Below, one piece after another: positions 1-5,000 of a stretch of 5,282 nucleotides of DNA. Made by a program: the position numbers and the translations under genes. How positions within the stretch are numbered: the stretch's first letter is position 1; every line of letters begins with the position of its first letter. The DNA comes from JABDOU01 sp041609995 (GTDB lineage Bacteria; Actinomycetota; Acidimicrobiia; Spongiisociales; SHLN01): contig JBFIPU010000135.1 of NCBI GenBank assembly GCA_041609995.1, forward strand, positions 1-5,282. The letters run 5' to 3'. A model generated the notes under the pieces. The model saw only the letters and a list, made by a program, of their open reading frames with translations, had not been told where the DNA came from and ran no database searches.

Positions 1-9
1 AGCTCCCAA

Positions 10-26
10 GGAACGCGAAGCGTTCC
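10..26. repeat. Hairpin with GAA triloop
   Basis: GGAACGC (10-16) pairs perfectly with GCGTTCC (20-26) around a GAA loop. The centre is GCGAAGC, which is known from biophysical work as an unusually stable DNA mini-hairpin. The same GGAACGC/GCGTTCC arms recur in the hairpin at 238-264 with a CGA loop. The site may continue a repeat that begins left of the window. Confidence 0.7.
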
Positions 27-31
27 CACCT

Positions 32-71
32 TCCCCCAGCTCCAGTGCCTGCGGCACTTCCCGCTGGGGGA
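32..71. repeat. Stem-loop with a nested triloop hairpin
   Basis: TCCCCCAGC (32-40) pairs with GCTGGGGGA (63-71). Inside it AGTGCC (44-49) pairs with GGCACT (53-58) around a TGC triloop, leaving a small 3/4-base internal loop. The right arm is part of the first repeat core. There is no U-rich tail on either strand, so it does not look like a classical intrinsic terminator. Confidence 0.6.
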
Positions 72-170
72 CCATTTGGGGGGCTTCGCTGAGTTGGCTC
101 TTCGTGTTGGGTTCTGCGGCACTTCCCGCTGGGGACCATTGAGGTTTGATTCCCATTCGGTGCCTGTGGT

Positions 171-238
171 TTCCCGCTGGGGGACCGTTAGGGACGCCCG
201 GAACGGGCGGCCAGAGTTCAATGGTCCCCCGCCGGGAA
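171..238. repeat. Large inverted repeat with a nested GAA-triloop hairpin
   Basis: The third core copy (171-186) faces the inverted copy (223-238) and can form a 16-pair stem interrupted by one G-T wobble and one C-C mismatch. The loop contains a perfect hairpin, CGCCCG (195-200), GAA, CGGGCG (204-209). The result is a long rod-shaped arm. No transposase gene and no clear target-site duplication flank it within the window, so calling it a miniature transposable element would go beyond the evidence. Confidence 0.65.
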
Positions 239-264
239 GTTGGGAACGCCGAGCGTTCCCAACT
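238..264. repeat. Perfect 12-bp palindromic hairpin, CGA loop
   Basis: AGTTGGGAACGC (238-249) pairs perfectly with GCGTTCCCAACT (253-264) across the three bases CGA. It abuts the large inverted repeat, sharing A238. It could end transcripts coming from the minus-strand acyl-CoA dehydrogenase (whose stop is at 414) or act as a mobile or structural repeat. It lacks a T-run on either side, so a terminator role is only a possibility. Confidence 0.7.
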
Positions 265-284
265 GGAGGCGGGGGAAGGTACCG

Positions 285-313
285 CTCCCTGGTGAGCGCA
301 GCGAGCCAGGGAG
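285..313. repeat. Hairpin CTCCCTGG/CCAGGGAG with GCA triloop
   Basis: CTCCCTGG (285-292) pairs with CCAGGGAG (306-313). Inside are a T-G wobble (293/305), two adjacent G-A mismatches in the 5'-GA/3'-AG arrangement (294-295 opposite 303-304), and a GC-GCA-GC tip (296-302). Tandem G-A pairs of this kind are structurally tolerated in DNA and RNA, so the whole element may fold as one arm. Confidence 0.55.
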
Positions 314-413
314 GGGTAGGGGGAAGAAGAACCGAGACCGGCGACGTGGCCGCCCCGACCAGGCTCTTCCCATCAACGGCCAGGGCAGCTTGCTTTGAGA
401 ACTCGGTTCGAAG
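314..413. other. Downstream flank of acyl-CoA dehydrogenase, no gene
   Basis: This stretch holds no supportable coding region. Near the stop codon of the minus-strand gene, GAAC (399-402) and GTTC (406-409) form a short stem with a TCG loop, flanked by another GA/GA mismatch pair (397-398 and 410-411). It is too weak and lacks the T-run needed to call an intrinsic terminator. Confidence 0.4.
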
Positions 414-2123
414 CTACGGACGCATTTCGTAGGCGTCGCGCAGGGCGTATACGTGGTTGTCCCACACCTTGGCGGAGCGGACCGCGTCGTCGGCGGGCCG
501 CCGGATCATCCGGAGGCAGAACTCGGCCTGTTCCTGGGTGGTGCTCGGTTTGCCGTGCAGCTGCGTGGCAAAGCGCGAGAAATCCCGTACGAACACGTCG
601 AAGACCTGATCGACCAGCTCCGGCTCGATCTCGTAGATCTCGGCGTTCTCCAGGAACAGCTGGGCGTACACCACCAGGGTGAACAGCTCGCCGAGGGCCA
701 GCAGGAAGTCGGTGTCCTTGGTCTGCGGCCCATCCGGCGTGGCCGTTACCAGCATCTCCTTCAAGACGTCGACCTGGTCCGAGAACACCCCGACGTTGGG
801 CAGGTCGAAGCGCTCGAAAACCTCCGAGTAATCATGGAACTGGATCTTGCTCAGACCCCGGGTCGGTCCCTGGTCGAACAGGAAGTCGTCGTTGGCGGCA
901 TCATCGCGTCGTGGCACCGGCTCCAGGTGTGCGGGCAGGAAGAAGTAGTTGCGCATGAACTTGAGGATCAACGCGATGTTCACGTGGACCGTGCCCTCCA
1001 GCTTGGGAAGTGCGCGGATGTCACGAGCCGCCATCGAGAAATAGGTGTTCTTCTCGAAACCTTTGGCGGCGATCACGTCCCACAGGTGGTTGATGACGTC
1101 TTCGCCCTGCGTGGTCACCTTCATCTTCACGACCGGGTTGTACAGCAGGTAGCGGCGATCCTCGGCCGTCGCCGACCGCATGTAGTCGGCCGCCCGCAGG
1201 GCCACCAGTTTCATGGCGACGAGCCGGGCGTAGGCGTCGGTGAAGAGCGCCCGGGAGTGGGGGAAATCGGTCACGGCCATGCCATAGAGGTGGCGGTGGG
1301 CGGCGTGGTGGATGGCCTCGTAGAAGGCGTGGGTGCAGATGCCGATGGACGCCCATCCCAGGTTGAACTTGCCGATGTTGACGGTGTTCAGCGCCGCGTC
1401 CCAGGCGGCGTCACCCCTGACCAGGATGTCGCCTTCGGAGACCGGATAATCGACCAGCTCGAACTCGGCCACGTAGTTCTGACTGTGCACGACGTTTTGC
1501 TTGCACGTGAAGCCGGGCCGGTCCCGTTCGACGGCGAAGAAGCAGTACTCGTCGGTATCGGCGATCTTGCCGAATGTCGAGATGATGCCGGCGGCGTTGG
1601 CGTTGCCGATGTAGTACTTGGACCCATTCGCCCGATATCCCCCGTCGCCGTCCGGCGTGAGGGTCATCTCACTGGCGTAGAGGTCGGCGCCATGGGCCTT
1701 CTCCGAGAGACCAAAGGCGAACACCTCGCCTTCCTGCAGGAGCCGGGCGGCTTTGGCCTTCACCGCCTCGTTGTCGCTCATCCAGATGGGCCCGAGGCCG
1801 AGGACGGTGACCTGCCAGGTGTACCAGTAGGGCAAGCCGTAGAAGCCGAGGATTTCACCAAACTCGCAGATCCGCCAGGTGTCCCAGCGAGCGTCGTCGG
1901 CCCCGTACCCGGCCGGCGTGCACATGGTCGCCAGGATGCCGTGCTCTCGGGAGAAGTCGATGAAGTCCTGATACCAAACGGCCGCCTGGTCATCCTCCAG
2001 AACCCGCCGCTTGCCTTTTGACTCGAAGAACTCGATGGTGTCGAGCATCACCTGTTGCGATCGATCATCCGGATAAGGCCGATCGTGGTTGCCGGGGTCG
2101 AGCAGGATCATTCTTGGGCTCAC
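414..2123 (-). CDS. Long-chain-type acyl-CoA dehydrogenase family protein
   Basis: Predicted cytoplasmic FAD flavoprotein that would introduce an alpha,beta double bond into an acyl-CoA, as in the first step of beta-oxidation. The N-terminal helical domain covers about residues 20-130. The beta domain covers about 131-235, with FAFGLSEKAHGADL (135-148) and KYYIGNA (169-175) matching the flavin/substrate signature region. The C-terminal helical domain covers about 245-400. In PKLEGTVHVN (373-382), Glu376 sits where the catalytic base lies in MCAD-like enzymes. At 569 residues it is far longer than the usual 380-400. The extra roughly 170 C-terminal residues (about 400-569) are mostly predicted helix, as in the larger two-part ACAD subfamilies. 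GTG at 2123 is used. A GAGG lies only 3 bases upstream, so an in-frame ATG at 2111 is a fallback; an in-frame TAA closes the frame just upstream. It is divergent from the P450 gene. Substrate unknown. Confidence 0.9.
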   Translation of the reverse strand: MSPRMILLDPGNHDRPYPDDRSQQVMLDTIEFFESKGKRRVLEDDQAAVWYQDFIDFSREHGILATMCTPAGYGADDARWDTWRICEFGEILGFYGLPYWYTWQVTVLGLGPIWMSDNEAVKAKAARLLQEGEVFAFGLSEKAHGADLYASEMTLTPDGDGGYRANGSKYYIGNANAAGIISTFGKIADTDEYCFFAVERDRPGFTCKQNVVHSQNYVAEFELVDYPVSEGDILVRGDAAWDAALNTVNIGKFNLGWASIGICTHAFYEAIHHAAHRHLYGMAVTDFPHSRALFTDAYARLVAMKLVALRAADYMRSATAEDRRYLLYNPVVKMKVTTQGEDVINHLWDVIAAKGFEKNTYFSMAARDIRALPKLEGTVHVNIALILKFMRNYFFLPAHLEPVPRRDDAANDDFLFDQGPTRGLSKIQFHDYSEVFERFDLPNVGVFSDQVDVLKEMLVTATPDGPQTKDTDFLLALGELFTLVVYAQLFLENAEIYEIEPELVDQVFDVFVRDFSRFATQLHGKPSTTQEQAEFCLRMIRRPADDAVRSAKVWDNHVYALRDAYEMRP

Positions 2124-2287
2124 ATTCCTCGCCGGCCCAGCAGGTTAGATCATTTCGACCACGCGGCCTCCGGTGCGATGCTCCCGAAGTGGATCGTCGC
2201 CGCGCTTGCAAGCCGCAACCCCCTGCCCGGTGAGGGCACGGGGTAGGTTCGATCCATGATGCGTACCCTCGGCGATCTCTGCGACTC
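2124..2287. promoter_or_regulatory. Divergent promoter region between acyl-CoA dehydrogenase and P450
   Basis: This 164-bp gap must carry both outward promoters. On the plus strand TAGGTT (2244-2249) fits the actinobacterial TANNNT -10 pattern. On the minus strand TAACCT (2147-2142) fits the same pattern, 18 bases before the GTG start. No convincing -35 accompanies either. CTTGCAAG (2205-2212) is a perfect 8-bp palindrome, and a hairpin lies at 2220-2243; either could be an operator. The promoter assignments rest on motif and spacing only. Confidence 0.4.
2220..2243. promoter_or_regulatory. Inverted repeat directly before putative P450 -10
   Basis: CCCCTGCCC (2220-2228) pairs with GGGCACGGGG (2234-2243) over a GGTGA loop with one bulged C (2239). 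It ends exactly where the TAGGTT hexamer begins, so it covers the expected -35/spacer region of the P450 promoter. A regulator-binding site is more likely than a terminator, since there is no T-run and no gene reads into it from the left. Confidence 0.35.
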
Positions 2288-3454
2288 ATGACCGGCGTTG
2301 AATCCGAAGTGACGCTGGAGCGCTTGACCCATGATCCCCACCGGATCCATGCCGGGCTCCGGTCCCGGGGGCCCATCGCGTGGGTTACTCCGCTCGATGG
2401 CTGGCTGGTGCTGGACCGGGCGCCGGCGGTGGAGATCATGCGCGACGACGAGACGTTCACTGTCGACCACCCCGGGTTCACCACCGCCCAGGTGGTAGGT
2501 CCGTCGATGTTGTCCCTGGACGGGCCCGAGCATCGACGGCACCGTGAGCCGTTCGCCGGTGCGTTCCGGGTAGCCGAGATCCGGCGCCGGTTCTCCCATC
2601 GTCTCGACGGGCGGGCCTCGGCCATGGTCGCCGCGCTCCAACCGCGTGGTTGGGGAGAGCTGCGTACGGAGTTGGCGGCACCGTTCGCCGTCGATGTCGT
2701 CGCCGAACTGCTCGGGATGCTCGACGTCGATGCCCTCGAGTTGCTGGCGCTCTACCGGGACATCGTCGATGCAGTCACGGTGTTGTCGGCCGGCGGCGAG
2801 ATGCCCGAGACCGGCCCGCAGGCAGTGGAGGTGCTGCGGGGTCTGGTGAAACAAGCCGGTGCCGCCGGTGAGAACCTTCTGGCCGAAGTCGCCCGCAGCC
2901 TGACGAGCGACGAAGTCGTCTCCAACGCGGCCGTCATGCTGTTCGGCGGAATCGAAACCAGTGAAGGAATGATGGCGACCGCCCTCTGGTATCTGTTGGA
3001 CGTACCCGGTCTGGCTCCGGTGATCCGAACCGACCGCACGCTGGTGGCCCCGCTGATCGAGGAGTCGTTGCGGATGGAACCGGCTGCGTCGCGGGTGGAC
3101 CGGTATGCGACTATCGATGTGTCGATCGGCGGGGTCCACGTTCAGAAGGATGACCTGGTCATCGTGTCGCTCTCGGCCGCCAACCGCGATCCGGCGGTAT
3201 ACGGCGAACCAGATGTCTTCCAGCTCGGCCGGGATCACGAGCCCCTCAACGTCTCGTTCGCCCAGGGTCCCCACATCTGCATCGGCCAGCATCTCGCACG
3301 TTTGGAGACGGCGGCCATCGTCAATGCGGTGTTGGATGGGCTGGCCGACGTGCGCCTCGACGAGGACGCGGCGAGGGGGCATGAGGGTCTCGTGTTCCGC
3401 AAGCCGCAGGCAGTGGCAGCCCGGTGGGATCCTGCCGCTGGGCGGATCAATTGA
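2288..3454 (+). CDS. Cytochrome P450 (soluble bacterial class)
   Basis: Heme-thiolate monooxygenase, 388 residues, normal for soluble bacterial CYPs, with no membrane anchor. In order: helix-C region LSLDGPEHRRHREPF (75-89), whose His/Arg residues usually contact heme propionates; helix I FGGIETSEG (219-227), keeping the acid-alcohol pair as Glu223-Thr224 although the family more often has AGxDTT; ExxR as Glu259-Arg262; and heme loop FAQGPHICIGQHLAR (324-338) with Cys331 as axial ligand. All elements needed for O2 activation are present. No ferredoxin or ferredoxin reductase gene lies in the window, so electron partners must be encoded elsewhere. ATG 2288 has no clear ribosome-binding site, but an 11-codon reading frame (2256-2291) ends on it in an ATGA overlap, which could couple translation. 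The substrate cannot be inferred. The neighbouring acyl-CoA dehydrogenase hints at lipid or terpenoid oxidation. Confidence 0.95.
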   Translation: MTGVESEVTLERLTHDPHRIHAGLRSRGPIAWVTPLDGWLVLDRAPAVEIMRDDETFTVDHPGFTTAQVVGPSMLSLDGPEHRRHREPFAGAFRVAEIRRRFSHRLDGRASAMVAALQPRGWGELRTELAAPFAVDVVAELLGMLDVDALELLALYRDIVDAVTVLSAGGEMPETGPQAVEVLRGLVKQAGAAGENLLAEVARSLTSDEVVSNAAVMLFGGIETSEGMMATALWYLLDVPGLAPVIRTDRTLVAPLIEESLRMEPAASRVDRYATIDVSIGGVHVQKDDLVIVSLSAANRDPAVYGEPDVFQLGRDHEPLNVSFAQGPHICIGQHLARLETAAIVNAVLDGLADVRLDEDAARGHEGLVFRKPQAVAARWDPAAGRIN

Positions 3455-3457
3455 GGC

Positions 3458-3829
3458 TCAGGGGGCCAGATCCATTCTGAGGTAGTCGTCGATGTTCAGG
3501 TATCCGGGCAGGGGCTCGGCGTCGGGCGGCATCTGCTTCCACGCTTCCTTTCCCGAGATGATCCGGGGTCGTGTCAATTCCACCGCCCGGTCGGGCAGAC
3601 GCAGCGTGGCCCGCCCGGAGGCAAGGATGTTTCTGACCCAGTCGGAGCGTGTTCCGTAGTTGGCGATGAAGATGAACCCGCCTTCGACTTCGTGGGCATC
3701 GAGGGGCGTCTCGTGGGTATTGCCGGACCGCCTGCCTTGATGGATCAACACGGGGCGCTTGCCTCTCTTCAGCTCCCACCTGTTGAACGTGCGCTTGTTG
3801 ACCTGGGCCAGCCACCTCGGCAGGGGCAT
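3458..3829 (-). CDS. Deazaflavin (F420)-dependent nitroreductase-family protein
   Basis: Small 123-residue protein of the Ddn-like flavin/deazaflavin oxidoreductase family (split beta-barrel fold; DUF385-type). Diagnostic stretches are PVLIHQGRRSGNTHETPL (26-43) and NYGTRSDWVRNILASGRATLRL (57-78), matching the family's GRRSG...TPL and SdWvrNl-AsG motifs that form the cofactor-binding surface. Characterised relatives such as mycobacterial Ddn use reduced F420 to reduce quinones or nitroaromatics. This protein is shorter than Ddn (about 150 residues), mainly at the N-terminus. Its ATG overlaps the stop of the upstream MDR gene by one base (TGATG) and has no ribosome-binding site of its own, so it is probably translated by termination-reinitiation and the two proteins are made together. 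Cofactor choice (F420 versus FMN, heme or fatty acid, as in sister groups) is not certain from sequence alone. Confidence 0.88.
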   Translation of the reverse strand: MPLPRWLAQVNKRTFNRWELKRGKRPVLIHQGRRSGNTHETPLDAHEVEGGFIFIANYGTRSDWVRNILASGRATLRLPDRAVELTRPRIISGKEAWKQMPPDAEPLPGYLNIDDYLRMDLAP

Positions 3830-4827
3830 CAGGCGTCCGGTTCGGTCGGGTCGGGGCGGATGGAGATGACAACCTTGCCGCGCGGGCTGCCCGATTCGAC
3901 CAGTTCGACCGCCTTGCCGGCCTCGGCCAGCGGGTAGGTGCTATCGATCACGGGCTTCACGGCCCCGGCCTCGACCAGCTGTCGCACATCGTTCAAGGCG
4001 TCTGACGTTTCGCTGGCTGTCAACACGATCATCTTCTGGCTCACGAACGGTCCCATCGCCTGGGCGGCCAGGATGCGGGCCATCGGGCCAAACAGCCTCC
4101 CTCCGTCACCCATCGCCTGGACGAGGCGCCCGTACTTCGTCATGATCCGCCGGATGTCGCGAGGGGAGTAGACGCCGGCCAGTTGAAGGACGAGGTCAAA
4201 CCGCTGGTCGCCATGGGTGAAGTCCTCCTTGGTGTAGTCGATGACGTGGTCGGCTCCCATGGCTCGAACCAGATCGACGTTCCTGGTGCTGCACACACCG
4301 GTCACGGTGGCGCCCCAGGCCGTGGCCATTTGCACGGCGACGGTTCCGATACCTCCCGACGCTCCGATGATGAGCACGTTGGCGCCGTTCCGGATCTTCC
4401 CCTTTTCCCGCAGGCCCTGCAGCGCAGTGACGGCGACCAGTGGCAGCGAGGCCGCTTCGTGGAAGGTCAGATCGGCGGGTTTGCGGGCGAGCCGCTCCTC
4501 GGGGACACACACATACTCGGCGAAGGCTCCATGTTGGAACGCGTAGACCACATCACCGGGCTCGAAGGCAGTGACTCCGGCGCCGACCGATTCGACGACC
4601 CCGGCCAGATCTCCACCCGGGATGGGCTTCTTGGGCTCGCGCAGCCCGGCTCCGGCGAGACGCATGAAGTAGGGCTCTGCCCGGATGAAGTGCCAGTCGT
4701 AAGGATTGGCGGAGGAGGCGTGGTTGCGCACCAGCACCTGGCCGGCCGACGGCGATGGCCGCGGTACCTCGTCGAGGTATAGGACCTCCGACGGCGCGCC
4801 AAACCGGGTGTGCACGATGGCCTGCAT
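3829..4827 (-). CDS. Zinc-independent MDR oxidoreductase (NAD(P)H quinone reductase-like)
   Basis: Medium-chain dehydrogenase/reductase, about 332 residues from the ATG at 4827. An N-terminal GroES-like domain carries NPYDWHFIRAEP, PGGDLAGVVESVG and GAFAEYVCVPEERLARKP. It is followed by a Rossmann domain with LIIGASGGIGTVAVQMA (glycine motif GASGGIG at residues 155-161) and VCSTRNVDLVRAMGADHVIDY, where the STRN after beta-2 favours NADPH. The Cys/His ligands of zinc alcohol dehydrogenases are absent, which points to quinone or enone reduction rather than classical alcohol oxidation. The family usually begins MxAIVxxxFG, which selects the Met at 4827. The frame stays open to an ATG at 4884, adding 19 residues (MILMDPAGG...) that do not resemble the fold and overlap a TATGAT hexamer. 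It is first gene of a two-gene unit with the Ddn-like protein, sharing one base. Substrate unknown. Confidence 0.9.
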   Translation of the reverse strand: MQAIVHTRFGAPSEVLYLDEVPRPSPSAGQVLVRNHASSANPYDWHFIRAEPYFMRLAGAGLREPKKPIPGGDLAGVVESVGAGVTAFEPGDVVYAFQHGAFAEYVCVPEERLARKPADLTFHEAASLPLVAVTALQGLREKGKIRNGANVLIIGASGGIGTVAVQMATAWGATVTGVCSTRNVDLVRAMGADHVIDYTKEDFTHGDQRFDLVLQLAGVYSPRDIRRIMTKYGRLVQAMGDGGRLFGPMARILAAQAMGPFVSQKMIVLTASETSDALNDVRQLVEAGAVKPVIDSTYPLAEAGKAVELVESGSPRGKVVISIRPDPTEPDA

Positions 4828-4879
4828 GGTGGGGGTGTCGATGTCCGTCCCTCCTTCGCCGCCTGCCGGATCCATGAGG

Positions 4880-4885
4880 ATCATA
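4880..4885 (-). promoter_or_regulatory. Putative -10 (TATGAT) for the MDR/Ddn-like operon
   Basis: On the minus strand TATGAT (4885-4880) matches TATAAT at five of six bases. Transcription would begin near 4873, giving an untranslated leader of about 45 bases to the ATG at 4827. The leader carries a strong GGAGG (4854-4850), but 22 bases from that ATG, too far for normal pairing. A perfect palindrome CCGATCGG (4892-4899) sits just upstream, between this hexamer and any -35. No good -35 is visible. Confidence 0.4.
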
Positions 4886-4910
4886 TGCCGTCCGATCGGG
4901 CGCTGCTCGG

Positions 4911-4952
4911 GAGCCGTCTACTGTCTTGGGCGACCGCCGCGGTTCACGGCTC
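4911..4952. repeat. Spaced 7-bp inverted repeat in divergent region
   Basis: GAGCCGT (4911-4917) and ACGGCTC (4946-4952) are exact inverted copies 28 bases apart, lying between the two outward promoters. This could be a pair of regulator half-sites or chance in GC-rich DNA. There is no independent support. Confidence 0.25.
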
Positions 4953-4956
4953 GCGC

Positions 4957-4985
4957 TGGCGAGTCAGCACCCGCCTGGCTATTAT
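4957..4985 (+). promoter_or_regulatory. Putative alkB promoter (TATTAT -10)
   Basis: TATTAT (4980-4985) is a good -10 hexamer in otherwise GC-rich DNA. A weak -35 candidate, TGGCGA (4957-4962), lies 17 bases upstream and matches TTGACA at three positions. With the usual 6-7 base distance, transcription would start at 4992-4993, essentially on the A of the alkB ATG. This predicts a leaderless mRNA, a common arrangement in actinobacteria, and fits the absence of any ribosome-binding site. Confidence 0.55.
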
Positions 4986-5000
4986 CGAACACATGTTCGC
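4985..5000. promoter_or_regulatory. LexA-binding SOS box overlapping the alkB start
   Basis: The 16-mer TCGAACACATGTTCGC contains CGAAC-ACAT-GTTCG. It matches the Gram-positive/actinobacterial LexA consensus CGAAC-RNRY-GTTCG at every specified position and the mycobacterial TCGAAC-N4-GTTCGA at all but the last base. It touches the last base of the -10 hexamer, covers the expected transcription start and includes the ATG (4993-4995). LexA bound here would block the promoter. The match and placement are directly seen. LexA binding is inferred from the known consensus. Confidence 0.8.

Larger units (their letters stand above)
1..313. repeat. Intergenic cluster of related GC-rich repeats and hairpins
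   Basis: No convincing gene lies here. A core reading TTCCCGCTGGGGGACC followed by ATT or GTT occurs at 58-77, at 123-141 (one G fewer) and at 171-190. It occurs inverted at 219-238 with GGC in place of GCT. The first two copies share a longer 21-base identity (49-69 and 114-134), and the third keeps a degenerate form of the same left flank (GGTGCCTGTGG). Spacing between copies is irregular (65 and 48 bases), so this is neither a simple tandem array nor a CRISPR. Perfect short inverted repeats are interspersed. The pattern resembles families of repetitive extragenic palindromes (REP/BIME-like). Whether other copies exist in the genome cannot be seen here. Confidence 0.75.

Noticed and set aside
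49..190. CRISPR array
   Set aside because: There are only three direct copies, of unequal length, with irregular 48- and 65-base spacing and an inverted fourth copy. No cas genes are visible.
238..264. Intrinsic terminator of the acyl-CoA dehydrogenase gene
   Set aside because: The stem is strong, but no T-run follows on the relevant strand and it lies 150 bases past the stop. I keep it as a repeat hairpin with only a possible terminating effect.
399..409. GAAC-TCG-GTTC as a second LexA box
   Set aside because: The half-sites are separated by three bases instead of the required four, and the site lies at the 3' end of the acyl-CoA dehydrogenase gene, not at a promoter.
76..432. 118-codon frame on the plus strand across the repeat region
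   Set aside because: It begins inside one repeat copy, runs through several palindromes and into the end of the opposing gene. Its translation has no recognisable motif and it lacks a ribosome-binding site.
453..2021. Long open frame (522 codons) on the plus strand opposite the acyl-CoA dehydrogenase
   Set aside because: It is antisense to a gene with clear family motifs. Its translation is rich in V, G, H, E, D and L with no recognisable domain, typical of a GC-rich mirror frame.
2150..3382. Long open frame (410 codons) on the minus strand opposite the P450
   Set aside because: It is antisense to a P450 with intact heme, ExxR and I-helix motifs. Its product is rich in H, R, Q and D, lacks any domain and would run across the divergent promoter region.
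4183..4782. 199-codon plus-strand frame opposite the MDR gene
   Set aside because: Mirror frame of a well-supported Rossmann-fold enzyme, with no family resemblance of its own.
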